Shown here: positions 45,785 through 58,335 of the stretch, piece after piece
Numbering within the stretch: the first letter of the stretch is position 1
Layout of the letters: each line of letters begins with the position of its first letter
Source of the DNA: Globodera rostochiensis
Taxonomy: Eukaryota > Nematoda > Chromadorea > Rhabditida > Heteroderidae
Direction: 5' to 3'
NCBI GenBank assembly: GCA_018350325.1
Contig: JAEVLN010000016.1
Span: 2,097,682 to 2,161,681 of the forward strand
Length of the DNA stretch: 64,000 bases
The notes under the pieces: generated by a model
What the model was told of the DNA's origin: nothing
Database searches by the model: none
The model's input: only the letters and a program-made list of their open reading frames with translations
Position numbers and translations under genes: made by a program

Positions 45785-48547
45785 ATATTCAAAGAAATGA
45801 CACCATAAAAACTAATAAACATATATAGTAATAAAAATTAATATTCTGTGACTACCAGTTTGGTGACTAAAACTACATTGTAGCAAAAAAGAAAATTTCA
45901 GAAAATATCCATATCCAATCATAATAAAATTTAAGCAAAATCACTCTATTACTTAAAAACATACAATATGATATCCGATTTTAATACATTACAATTATTT
46001 AAGTTTCTATAATTTATTCGCGATAAAATAATTGTAATTTGTTTAATACAAAAAATTTTAACAACCCGTTGCTTACTTGAGAGCTAATCTCATAAAATTA
46101 GGATCTTGACACAAAATAAATAATAAAGCAAAAAACCCTAAAATTAAACCAAAAGTTCATTAATTAATGAAAGAATAGCAAAATATCTTAAAAGGATCGT
46201 ACATTTAATTAAATTATTCATTTCATCTGCAAAAGAAAATTTAGCTTCTGAACAGCCGGCAGTCACATGGAAAGGTGTTTCCGGAATCATATCTGGTTTC
46301 TCTTAATAGTAATATTAAAAAACTTAACATCGAGATTAAAAATATTATAAATAAAATCATTTTTTTAAATCGCTGTTTAGATTTGTAGTAATTAAATATA
46401 ATTTATGTTAATTATATTGAAATATTTTAAATTTAAAATGTGTATTGTAAAAAACATAATTAAATAAAAATTTAAATCAAAGTTTTATCGCCCCGCAATT
46501 CATCCAAAGCGATTCCTGAGATGAATGAAACACGCCGTTGAATTGCGTTAAATAAAAAAAATATACTAAATAAAAGTTTAATTGTTCTCTAAAACCACAT
46601 AAAGATCAAATGTAAAAATGATAATTTCAAGCTTCTTAATAAAAGTCCAACGTAAAAAAAGTTGCGAAATTAGTTTAAATCATTATAATATCGCGTTATA
46701 AATTATAATTACGTATATAAATACTTAAGATGAGGGGGGGGGGAATTTTCTAAATAATTTTCTATAATTCTAATTATTACTTTAAAGAGCGTTTTCAGTC
46801 AAACAATCGGTTTATAAAAATTCAAAATAATTTTAATTATTTAAACAGATACAAGCTCAAAAATTCGACAAAAAAGAACGAAGTTATCTACAAGAAAATA
46901 CTGAGTCTTTTTGTTATTGATGAACTTAGAAATAACTTAAAATATTGAAAATCAAATTTTCTATCAATCTCCAAATTAAACAAATTTAAAACAAAAAATG
47001 AGAAATTTATAACATCCAACAAACAATTTATTTATTAAAAAATTTATATATTTATAGTGCAAAAATCCCAAATATATTTAAAAGATTGTAGATAGTTGCA
47101 TCCGGAATTCACTGTCATCTCAAATAGTCATCTGTAACGCAAAACAAAAAAAAATCCAAATTTAAGAATTAAGCTATTTAAACATTAAATAAACAAAATT
47201 TAAAGAAAATTTAAAACACAATTAAAAAAAAGTTGTAAAAGAATATAATCAAAGTTTAATATTCTTCATAAATTAGTAATCACAATGGAAAATAACATTA
47301 AAATTATAATGATCTAAGTGATAGAAAATTAGTTTAAACAAATTCGGGATATTAAATATTTACTATTTAACAAATTTACAATAATCTATAGGAAAATCGC
47401 TATAAATATGTGAATAATTTTACCTACTTTCAATTTTCATTGAAAATAATAAATCAAGCTGGAATATTAAAATAAAATTATTAGATATTTAGTATGTGTT
47501 AAAGTTTTATGTTTATTTTAACGACCAGCTGGCATTTATATTAATTTTGGAGTTAGTATACCAATTTACAATTTTCGGTAATTAAATTAATTATTTTTGG
47601 AAGAGGCCTGACGCTCTTAGAAATTGAAAATTTGCTTTTCATAAGGCATAAATGTCTTGGTACTTTTTCTCTTTCTCCAGTTGCCTACAATGAGTTGAGG
47701 GGTCGATCATCAGTAGGTCGCTCATCAGTAGGGCTGGGATTTATTTATGTGTGTTTTTTACTTATACTTTGAATTTTATTTTTTTAATCATAATCGGAAA
47801 ATGTTGGTTATAAATTTCATAAAATACGTGTTCACATGAGACTCATATTAAATATAACTAGCAATAATAGAGAATTATTTTATATTTATATAGACGAATA
47901 AATTATTTTGAGTTTGGATTGCTTTTCCAACATTTATTGTAATTTTCAATTGTCCTTATTTTAAAAAATATAAAATATTACATATTATTTTTTGCACAAT
48001 AATATATAAATTGAAACATAATAACGTTGACTTTTAAAGGTGTTTATAAAATAGGCAATTTTTGGTAATTAAATATTTTTATTAAAAAATATTTTAAAGC
48101 TTCCAAATTAGCGGATGATAATGGGCTAAAAGACGAATTATGCAATGTTGTTTAACGTTTGCCTATCGTGTTACAGCGAAATTTCATCTCATTAAATCTC
48201 ACAAAGAAATTTATATATAATCATCAATAAATTTAAAAAATTAAAAAGTAAAACAAGCAAACTAATAGGTACTAAATAAAAATATGACATCATTGAGTTT
48301 TAAATGTGTTAAAATATTTTGTTAGGACGATGGCTAAAAACGGAGCATAAAATATTAATGTAATTAAAGATTTTGCTAAAAACAAATTTTATCGGGTAAA
48401 AGTTCCTTGCCAAATCAGTGAAACTATTTGAGGAAATCCCAAATGTCTTTTTTAAATTTAATTTAAATATTTTAAAATTACTTTTTAGCACTCGATGAAA
48501 TAATATAAACAAATAATTGAAACGCTTATACACCTTGTGAAAGAATC

Positions 48548-48753
48548 ACGAAGAGAAAGAATAAGAACGTAATTTTAGATCAAGCTCGATCTGATGGCGG
48601 AACAAAATGTATCAGACCGTAAAAAATAATAAAATAAAGATGACTAAGATGTATTGGTGATCCGAGCAATTTTTACGCGAGATATATTCCCAACATCGAT
48701 TTGTTCATAAAAAAGTTTAAGAAACCAATTTTTATTATAAATTGCTGAAAACC
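48548..48753 (+). CDS. Split coding-like segment, possibly Tudor-related
   Basis: Codons 48548-48619 read KRKNKNVILDQARSDGG then TKCIRP. After stops at 48620-48643 the same frame resumes at 48644 with CIGDPSNFYARYIPNIDLF. DPSNFYAR resembles the P-x-x-F-Y-v-r core strand of Tudor domains. The interruption can be removed as a 30-base GT...AG intron (48619-48648) or as a 42-base insert between direct repeats ATGTAT (48607-48612 and 48649-48654); both keep the frame. Tudor assignment is tentative. Confidence 0.33.
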
Positions 48754-51133
48754 AATTTAATTTACTTAAATGCACGTACAACAAGTAAAACCATATTTTA
48801 ATCATCTAAAGCGCAAAAGACATATAAAACAATTAATAATCAGTTACTTAACCATACAAATACATAATGGAGAATAATTTAAGTACAGATGTAATAGATT
48901 TTAGTTCGAATTTATCTTGAACACGCTTATTTATTGAAAAGTGTTATTCTGGGTTCAATAAATACTCATTAAGCGAGAAAGAAATACATTGTGCGGCTCT
49001 TCTTCTGAAGAACGATGCAACTGCACCGCCTCTACATTTTCAAAACTTTTAATACTGCAAAAAGTTAAAAAAGCATGTTGAATTACATTATTTGAATTAA
49101 AGATTCTATTATTTTTTTAAATTTATTATCATTAACTCGAGAAAGCATAATTCGTTTATAACGGTGAAAACAAAACCAAAGTAGAAAAGACATTTATTAT
49201 ACAACTAAATGATTAACAAAATGTTAAAATCAATAAAATACAAAATGGCTAAATAAAATATTTAAATTTAAAATAACATTGGCAAACCGTGAAAAGTAAA
49301 GTAGAAAACAAGTGATATTTAAAATACCATTAATAAATTGTATATAATGATTTTCAGATTTGTACTATTAAACTAAGATATATAATTTATTATCTTAAGG
49401 TTTCAATCAGTACACTAATTTAAATGCAATTGTAATTTTTATTTTACGACCAAATTTTTATTTTTTGAATTATTGCACAATTACCCTCTGTCAAAACTAT
49501 AAACATATTTATAAAAAGAAATAATTGATTGCATTATAAAATCTATAACTGCTTAACTTGCGATTATTGTTTTTAAACTAATTTATAATATTAAAACGAG
49601 TTTATTCTAGCATTACTTAATTTAAACAACAAAAATTTATAACCAATTAAATTAATTAAGAGATATGCGTGGTACGGGTACATTGACACGAAGCAATTTG
49701 ACACCGAATTGAAATTTAAATAGTCTGAAACCTCAGGTCATAGGTACCCAAATTGTTCAAATCTTATTGAAAAATTTTAATATGCATAATGTTTTAAAAG
49801 AATTAATACAATATTGTGATCTAGCACAACCAGCGATGATAATAAATCACTAAATACAAAATCTAAACAATATTCAAATACAATAAATATAATTTTGAAT
49901 AAATGTTTCTAATAATTGTTTGCTTTATTTAAAAATTTATACAAAAATCCAATAAATTAGCATACCAATTTTAAAAAGAATGTAAAACTTTATACTTAAT
50001 CCCATAAACACAAACCCGAGCAGTAAATTTTATCAAAAAATAAACAACTCAGCATTCGGATGTTTTTTTCGAATAAAAATTGACAATAGTTAATTTATAT
50101 TTTGTAAATCTAAAGTTTGCACAAAAAACAAGAAAAGTAAAAGATGTTTCTAGCATCGCGTACTTTTATTGATTTATAAACATTTGTCTCAACAAAAACA
50201 ACACCTTATAATGAAAGCAGGATTTTAAGCATAATTTGGTTATAAATATATTGAAACAAATTTAAACGGATTAAAATTTTTTGAAACATAAAGGAATCCA
50301 GCATTTTTAGTTCAATTTAAAGGATCCGAAGCATGAAAATATAAATATAATTTATTTAAAATTAATAAATCAAAAAAAATATTAAAAAAATAATATTAAA
50401 CAATTTTGTCAACCAGTTTCAACTAAAATAATATGGTGACTACAACAATTTTATTTTAAATATATACTAAAAAATTATATTAATGTAAATTTACATGGAG
50501 CTTATAAAATACATATTTTTTTATGTAATATCAAGTTTTTCCAATTCGTCATGCTGGCTAATCTTAATATGCGTTGTTTTTTGTTTAACATTAAACTATG
50601 AAATGCAAAAATTAAACAAAATTTATCAAAATAATGCAAAAAAGTGTTTATATAAAATTGCATACATTTTAATATTAAAACTTTTATCAATAACAATATC
50701 ACTAAAATAAACCAAATTAAAATAAATAATTATTTGGTGAATAAAAATGAATTAAAAAGTTGAAGCAACAAAATAACTGAAACAAAGCCGGCAAAGAGCA
50801 AAATGTTTCATCGTGACGCAATGAAGTCAGTTTCAGACGACTATTCTTGAATTTATAAACAATAAAATTTATTTTATGCTCCATAAATTATTGTAATAAA
50901 ATAAATAAAAATAAATAATTATATTCAGTGATATTATGGTTAACAAATAAAAAAATCCAAATTATAAAGTGTTTCATTAGCAGGTAAAGAGGCTTGTCAG
51001 CCAGAGATTTAAAAAAAGAATTAAGAATGGTCTTTAACTAAATGCATATCTAATATTTTTTAAATTTTAGATTTTAAATCCGTTGATTGTAACATTTGAT
51101 ATATATCAAGGTTTAAAATTTTTCATTTGTAAC
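48754..51133. other. AT-rich stretch with one listed island
   Basis: Apart from 48921-49052, only small GC-richer pieces are seen (49660-49750, 50785-50840, 50985-51010), with no decisive frame. Confidence 0.35.
48921..49052 (+). CDS. Exon-like frame, unknown protein
   Basis: Forty-three codons after a TGA, reading FIEKCYSGFNKYSLSEKE, IHCAALLLKNDATAP and PLHFQNF, then TAA. Composition is convincing and the frame lies about 170 bases downstream of the possible Tudor segment on the same strand. It may be a further exon. No clear acceptor adjoins its GC-rich part. Confidence 0.28.
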   Translation, partial: TRLFIEKCYSGFNKYSLSEKEIHCAALLLKNDATAPPLHFQNF

Positions 51134-51280
51134 TTAAGTCATTACGCGGAAACAAAAATGGTTAAGCAAATCCTCCAACAACAAGCAATCTACATGGAAC
51201 GCATTAGCATATCGCATACGCGCCATAAACATTTGCATCGAATGCCGAAAGGCTTCCGAAGCTTGAGCAGGAGAAATTCT
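51134..51280 (-). CDS. Exon-like frame, unknown protein
   Basis: Forty-eight minus-strand codons reading SPAQASEAFRHSMQMFMA then RMRYANAFHVDCLLLED and LLNHFCF. A possible acceptor (CTCAAG) and a donor (CGC before GTAATG at about 51148) bracket the GC-rich part. Plus-strand frames are open too but more repetitive. It lies 280 bases from another minus-strand island. Family not recognised. Confidence 0.3.
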   Translation of the reverse strand, partial: RISPAQASEAFRHSMQMFMARMRYANAFHVDCLLLEDLLNHFCFRVMT

Positions 51281-51560
51281 TTATAAATAAATTCAATAAT
51301 TAAATTAAACTTGTTTTATGATTGTAATTGAACAGAATTTTTGAGAAAGTGATTGCAAAGATTTTCAATAATTTAAAAAACCAGACTCCTATGTGCAAAT
51401 TGTACTTGACCAGTGAACCAATTAATATTTAAAAATTTTAAAACAATTAGCCAAAAAAAAATCTTTATTAATTGAAAAAAGTAATGTTGTCAGAATGCTC
51501 ATGTAAAGACATTAAAAAATCCAAAGCAAAATCTAGAATCCTATAGATTAACTACCATGA

Positions 51561-51671
51561 TTAATATGGCTCGCAAAGTCCACATAAGGCAGAACGCTGC
51601 GCCATTCGACCCAACTTCTGCCTCAAATTAAGGGAGTAGAAATCCCGGTAAGCCCCATTATAAGAAAATGA
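51561..51671 (-). CDS. Exon-like frame, unknown protein
   Basis: Thirty-six minus-strand codons reading NGAYRDFYSLNLRQKLG then RMAQRSALCGLCEPY before TAA. Same strand as 51134-51280 downstream, so the two may be neighbouring exons, with a lower-GC open piece (ILDFALDFLMSLHEH) between them at about 51480-51545. The plus strand is also open (MARKVHIRQNAAPFD). No family is recognised. Confidence 0.28.
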   Translation of the reverse strand, partial: SFSYNGAYRDFYSLNLRQKLGRMAQRSALCGLCEPY

Positions 51672-54600
51672 TCAAATAAAAAATTACAGAAAGAAAAATA
51701 TTTTGCTTTCACATTAACAATTAAAACAAATATTTAGAAAAATATTAAGTTTATAACAACCAATTGTTAAATCAAATCAATGTTACAATTAATTCAATCA
51801 GATTTATTTGTGACCAAATAATTATTAGAAAAATATATTAGAAAAATAACAAAGAAATAAATTAAACTTATTAATTTAAAATTAAAAGAATAATCCATTT
51901 GATCCAATATTACTCCCTTTGATCCGGTGATAATCCCTTTGATCTCCTAATGAACAAGATTGAGATTGAAGTGTCGTGGGTTCGCCTTAATTGTTAGAAA
52001 AAGTATATTAAAATTTATTTATAAAGATTTCTATATGTGCATACAATAATGAATTTTATGCAATTGCTATGTTGCCGTCGTTTGTTATCTATCACAATCC
52101 AAAATTTTAATATTTGATTCAAAAAGTAAAATGTAATATTCAATTTCCGAATAATAATTAATAAATAAAAATGTACTCAGAATGAATTGCTAATTGTAAT
52201 CTTACTAAAAAAATTTTAATTTATTAATATTTGCTAAATTGATTTTTTTTTAGCAACTAAAAAATGATAAACAATGCATCATTGTGAATAAAAAATAGTT
52301 GACATAATATCAGTTGTTAATACATTATGATCAAATAATGAAGAAAAATATTATTTGATTTTAAATGACCAACTACTTGTTGAAGGGCGTGGAACAACGA
52401 CTCACAGTCATGATAGTGAACAAAAAATGTATAACACAATTTTTGCATAAATTTGGGAAACCAATAATAATGTTAAGAAAAAGTTACGCTAAAGTTATAA
52501 AAAACATAAACTTAAATGGTCATTCTAAATTTAATGTTTATCAATTTTTGCGTGAACGCATTAATCAATTTGCCTAATTTATTTAATTATTTTGCGTTAA
52601 TAAAGTCTAAATAAATATGAAAAATTTATTCAATAGTTAAAAACTCATAACAGAAATTCAATAAAACCTTATAAATAACGAGGTTTATTTTTCATATTGA
52701 CATAAAACAAACGCAAGGAAAAATATGTGCGAAATTATAAAGGAGCTTTATAAAATAAATCTGCCTTTATGATTTAGTTTGATTATTTAAATTCAGCAAG
52801 AGCTATTTCAAGCGCCCTCAATTAGGCAGAATTCTTCGCTGCTTTCTTCTGTGAATTTTTAATGCATTTGGACAATAAAATAAAATAATTGACAGATTTT
52901 AATTGTGTTTTTATGAAAGAATATTTCGTAATTAAGCGCAAACGTCGGGCAGCACCTCACACTGTCATACGCCGAGATCTGTTACCCTAGTCCCGGTTCA
53001 CCAAATTATTTTACTAATTATAGATATTATTAATGAGTGATAAAGTGTTAAACTTATAAAATTGTGAATTTACGACTTCAATTTTACACTTTTTGTGTAA
53101 TTCTATAATGCGCTCTCTTTTGTAATTTTATTATTTTACCTCTTTTTTTAAAAATTTTCAAAACAAAAGAATTTTGTATTTTTTAATTGTAAATGATGTT
53201 AATTTCGTATCATTAGATCTGAAGCTTATTTGGTTAGGCATTCTTTAAAATGTTCTTATATACAAAAAAGCCATATAGTTTAAACTCATGTATTATAATA
53301 AATTTAAGATTTCATAATTCATTAATCAAAATTTTGAGTTACTTTCTTCCATTAAGAGATTATTATTTTAAATTATTTAATTATCATTTTACAGAATTTT
53401 TCAAATATACATGAAACAAGGTCAAAATTTGCTTTTTTTCGTAATTCTATTTATGCCAATCTCAAAAGATACAATTTAAAATTTTTAAAATAAATTTACT
53501 TTTACAATTTTTTTTTTGATCAAATATGTAGGACAAAATTAAATCTCTATTTTTTATAACGATCTTTTTTACTTTTTAGTAGTATTTTGATCTGACAGAG
53601 TTGATAGGTGCTGCAAAATATGTTATGTTGAACATAGTACTTATTTAAATCGCGGCGTTTTCAAAGCTAAGGTATGCCGTCAATGTACCGTGCGCATGCG
53701 AGTTTTATACTGTCCATCTATTGCGACAATTTTATATTAAATTTTTTAAAATTTTATAAATAGTAATTTTGAATTTTAAGAAAAAGACCCGATTAGAATT
53801 AAAAGTTTTAAAATACATATAAAATGCGGGTTGGCTTACAATTAATTTTTAATTAGTGTATTTATTTTTAATGTTTTGTTTTTTTTATAATTGCAAAGAA
53901 CCGCTTTAATTCTAAATAACTCAATTCAATTGGGTCTCTTTAACACAATAATTTGGTGAATTACCGGATCGGATTGTCCAATTTCTCGCTGCAAAACAAC
54001 TCTCCAAACACAAGGTCCTTTTACACTTTTGTCTTAATAATAATAATAATTTATTTTTCGATTTGCAAAGTTACATCATCAAGATTTGATTGCTTTCTTT
54101 AATAACTTTTATCATCGTTTGTAATAAAAAAGGTAATTGAAATTATTAAAATTTTTCTATTTGTCTTTTAATAATAGATTGTCCATGTTTTCTGATTTGA
54201 TTTTATTACTTGATTCGGCTGGCTGCTTCCGGCGCTGAAGTTGATTTCTGGTTAATCAAATTTTGTTACCATTGCGTCAAGTCTATAATTATCTGATGTA
54301 GGAACTTTTTTATTCATATACAAGGTTTATGATTTATTAGCTGCATTAGAACTTCATTCAAGTTACCCAGAAGTTATTTATGGTCTCTTATTTTAGAAAA
54401 TTTATTTATTTTTATTTGTATTTATTTTTTAATTTAATTTATTATCAATATATAGATTATAATTTTAAGTTCTCGAAAAAAACAAGATATAAAAAAAAAC
54501 TAATAAAAAGTAATATCATTTCTCGAATCAAAGAAATCCAATGCACCTATCTTCCTCCTTGTAATTAAAATTAATTGAACCGGAAAGCAATCGCTTGATT

Positions 54601-57121
54601 GCAAAATATAATGTAATCATCAATAATGTAAAAAATCAAACTACCAAAAAATTGTAAATAAAATTCTTAGAAAACTAAAATTTAAAATTGATCTAAAATT
54701 TTATTTTTAACCTACTATTAATCATTTTACGCGAGGTCGGAGCCTTCCATTTTTCACCAATATTTGAATTGTATCCTTGTTATTCTTTTTATCTGCGTAT
54801 CGATATATTAAAGAAGTTTATATCATTTATTATGTTTTTTATCGAATTGTTTATTATTAAATTATTATTTATTAGGATCATTTATTTATTCAATTATATT
54901 GTTGAATCAACCCTGTATTAATAATTATGTTAAATACGGTTTTATTATTTTTATCTTAATTATCATTTTAAACTTTAAAAAGAAAAGCAACATTTATCAG
55001 CATTATTTATTTAATTAAATTGTCGTAGGCCATTTTTATTTGGGTAGAAGCACTCATTTCTTTGGTTATGAGAAGGAAAAATTCTAGCTTTTTACATTAT
55101 CATATCATATTGTGTGTTTTGAAGTAATATAGTGTAATTTAGCTCAAAAATAGATTGTAGCATGTGATGTCTTCGCACTTTAATGGTTTGTTCTTTTGTC
55201 CATCTTGAGCGCATTTTATTGCCTAATATGATCCCAAAGATATTTTGACAAAGAGTCCTTCATGCACGAAACAGATTTAAAGTTTATATAACACGGTATG
55301 ATGCTTTTTAATACCTTCACACAAAAGTATGTTTTAATTGTGCATTAGATTTATAATCTCCGAGTCAAACTTCTCTGTGTAGTTCATAATTTATTTATGC
55401 TTCGAGCAATTTTAAACAGTATTTTAATGATTAAAGAAAGCCTTGATATTTTTATTTCTTTCGTTAAAATGTTTTTTAAATTTATTTTATACACTAATTT
55501 GAAATAAAAATGCTTTTAATTTTGTTCAATTTAATTAAATTAAAAATAGGTTGATGGCTTATCTTCGCCATAAATCTGCCATATGATTTTTTAAATAATA
55601 ATTTATTATTTTTCTCGTCATATATTTGTTAGTTTTCAAAGATTTCAATTGTTATTTTATTTAATCATTTTTTGTTTTAGTTTTTTTTCCTTAACATAGT
55701 ACCTTTCAAGAGACGCAAACCCTAATAATTAACAACAAATCGAACAAAATAATGTAAAGCTCCTATCTTAACAGTGAACTCTGCATTATGTTTGAAAGTT
55801 AGTCATTTTCGAAGTTTTGATTTTCATTAGGCATTACAAAATTGTATTGTTTCAATATCTGTTTTTTTTTCCTATTATCTCTCTGTATAAAAATTAGATG
55901 AAATTTATTTTCTTATTTATATCAGGTATTTTTGAATCTGAATTATATGCATAATTTCTTTATGATTTTGAATGTCATATTTATATTAAATGAAATTTTT
56001 ATCTTATCACAATAAATATAGCGAAGATTTTGCAGACAAAATTATATTATCTATTTATTTTTCCATTTTTTTCTCAGTTTCTTGTTATAACGCTTTGATT
56101 TTAGTATAGAAACTCAATTTCAGATTTTGATTATGCCATTCAAAATTAAAAGTAAATTAAATTTTTGCAAAATCTGAATTTAATGAGGAAAATAATACAT
56201 GTGAGAAGCGGATTCTCGAGATAAAGTAAAATAAACAAATAAATTAATAACATTGTTCTTTATTTTTAAAACAAGTTTTAAAAAATCCAAACTTACAGAT
56301 TAAGCTTTAATCCGTTCTTTTATTTATTTCTGATAAGCATATTCTGGATTCGAATATAATTGTTTTTTAAATCTCTAATTGTCACGTGTTTATTTTTTCA
56401 AATGAATTGGATTATAATAATAATATTTCTATTTAAAACCCTGATGATTGCGGGCACGACGCTCCAACGCATTTATTATACTTTTTTTAAATATTTACTG
56501 GTAATAATGTAATCAATCATAAATTTATATTTTGTGCATCTAAATGCGTATCTTGTCTTGGATATTATTTTTATAAATTTGGATAATATTTTAAAAATTA
56601 TATTATTTTAAATTTTGTTTTTATGCCGACTACAAAAGCCTGCGCAATATATAACTTTTATTTTTCCTAATATTAAAATATTTAAATTGATCATTTATTG
56701 GTTTTAAATGTTTAGCTTATATCACTTGCGAAGTTAATGCGCAACTCTATTTTTTAACATTCTTAAAAAGGCTTTTATTTGCTGTCACCAATTTGGGTTC
56801 ATTTTTTTAAATTAAGTTGATTTGTGAAAGTCTCAAAAGTTACTCTCTGAATTAAGAAATTAATTTTGTTTCCAAAAAGCTGCTTCATTTTTATATTTTA
56901 ATTAATTTTTATTATGGAAACATAGAATTAACCATTTTTTAATATAAATAATACCATGTCGAGATTTTAGCATTTAATTTATAATTTAATTGCACAATTT
57001 GTTTAAATTACAAATTAATTTATTTTTATGAATTTCGGTCAAATTAGACCTGTTTATCCACACACTCTACATAATGGCAATATCAAATTTCAACCAGTTT
57101 TCCGTTTTTAGTCTGACTTAT
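51672..57121. other. AT-rich stretch with ambiguous GC-richer pieces
   Basis: Pieces at 51900-51990, 52797-52846 (after ATTCAG and before GTGAAT), 52930-53000, 53650-53715, 53930-54025, 54205-54245 and 54735-54770 could be small exons but are open in two or more frames. Repeat C copy 2 is at 51788-51860. Nothing else is recognised. Confidence 0.3.
51788..51860 (+). repeat. Dispersed repeat C, copy 2
   Basis: Same family as 44780-44838 with a 13-base internal duplication. Same orientation, 7 kb apart. Confidence 0.75.
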
Positions 57122-57253
57122 TTAGTATTTTCTCCAAGCTGCGATGAATTGGTCTTCGGTGAGTCCCACGGGAAACAGCACTTCAGGTGCATCAAGTTCT
57201 TGCGGACATGCTCTTGAAGCAGCGAGTTCCAAAAACTTTTCAGTAATTAACAG
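57122..57253 (-). CDS. Exon-like C-terminal frame, unknown protein
   Basis: Forty-three minus-strand codons reading ITEKFLELAASRACPQEL then DAPEVLFPVGLTEDQ and FIAAWRKY before TAA. Composition is among the most protein-like in the window, but the second minus frame (SFWNSLLQEHVRKNL) and a plus frame (CDELVFGESHGKQHF) are open too. On the plus strand GTGAGT at about 57170 is a good donor. It is probably an exon; strand and frame are uncertain. Confidence 0.3.
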   Translation of the reverse strand: MLITEKFLELAASRACPQELDAPEVLFPVGLTEDQFIAAWRKY

Positions 57254-58214
57254 TTATTACTGTTTTTAAATTATTTTCCTAATTTAATTTTTTAATGCAA
57301 TTTGTATTAAACGTTTTAATAAATATTCGCATTATGTAAATTTTTATTTTGTTAGGTATTTATTTTTTGCTTTTAATAATTTGAGCTTTGTAACTCCTCA
57401 TTTAAGCACAAATAAGCAGAACAAGGAACAAAATTCAGCCCATCAAAAATAACGCAAATGCAAACGGATTAAAAAAGTTAAAAATTTTTAAATTAATTAT
57501 CATGACATAAATTTGGTAAAGATAAATTAATGTCTTCTTTAGAATCATCGAGTGCGCTCGAGGAGTTAAAGAAATAAATAAATAGGGTTTAGAAAAATAA
57601 TCCATTTATTAAAACAAATTCTTACAAAATAAGCCAAAACAATTTCATATATACGTTGTACAAAAATAACAATGCAACGATAAACTAAACATATCTCATA
57701 TGAAGCATTATCGGGATTCGTGCAAATTTGGGAGTTGGTAATGTAAAATTACAACAAAAACCATTAAAATAATAAAAATTTTTAATAATATAAAATTGCT
57801 AAATATTTTAATATCAAAGAAACCTTTTACATATTCCCCTAAAAGGATTTCAAAACGTGTGTTTTAAAACTTAATTTTATTTAGCCTTTCAAAAAAAAAT
57901 CATAAAATAAAAGTAAATAATATATATATTTTTTAATATTTATTAAATTAACAACCAGAGGTTCACATAGTGTCTTCGAAAAGGCTCAGAACAACAGAAT
58001 AGGAGTGAATTTAACTGCCAAAAAAACTTAATTCACCAAAAAATCACATTTTTAGATTTATTCTCAAATTGTTTTTTAATAATGTTTGATCTTTAATTGA
58101 AAAAAAGGAACATAAAACTAAATGCATATATTATACAAAAATTTAAAAAGAGCTGAGCAATCAATTTCCTAGACAGCATACTCAATGAGGATGACAATTT
58201 TTAAGGGCACACAT
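57254..58214. other. AT-rich spacer with a small island at 57545-57575
   Basis: After TCTTTAG, the plus strand reads SSSALEELKK then TAA followed by AATAAATAAATA. This could be a tiny last exon with a poly(A) signal; the minus strand is also open. Otherwise nothing is recognised. Confidence 0.3.
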
Positions 58215-58335
58215 CAGGGACGTGCTCTGTTCTGTTCTGATTTTCTGATTTACCAGAATTCTGGTGATTTTGGGCACCAGAATTCTGATTTCTGGTTTCT
58301 GGTTTTTTTGCAACCAGAATTCTGTTTCAAAGGTG
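58215..58335 (+). mobile_element. hAT-type element end with CCAGAATTCTG repeats
   Basis: Begins CAGGGACGTGCTCTG, close to other hAT-type termini in this window, and is followed by at least three ACCAGAATTCTG palindromic motifs and TTTCTGGTTT variants. No matching right end or 8-bp duplication was found, so it is a truncated copy. Short frames on both strands here are repeat by-products. Confidence 0.45.

Larger units (their letters stand above)
43749..48547. other. AT-rich stretch with small exon-like islands
   Basis: The frame at 45722 is listed. Other GC-richer pieces at about 43970-44020, 46240-46300 (SEQPAVTWKGVSGII after TTTAG), 46490-46550 and 47590-47745 are open in more than one frame. 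A dispersed repeat at 44780-44838 is listed. A G10 run lies at 46734-46743. Confidence 0.35.

Noticed and set aside
51083..51286. 67-codon plus-strand frame with ATG
   Set aside because: Its first third is AT-rich low-complexity, and the minus-strand reading of the GC-rich part has better composition and splice sites.
51960..51990. Second SINE B box (GTGGGTTCGCC)
   Set aside because: No A-box-like sequence occurs about 42 bases upstream.
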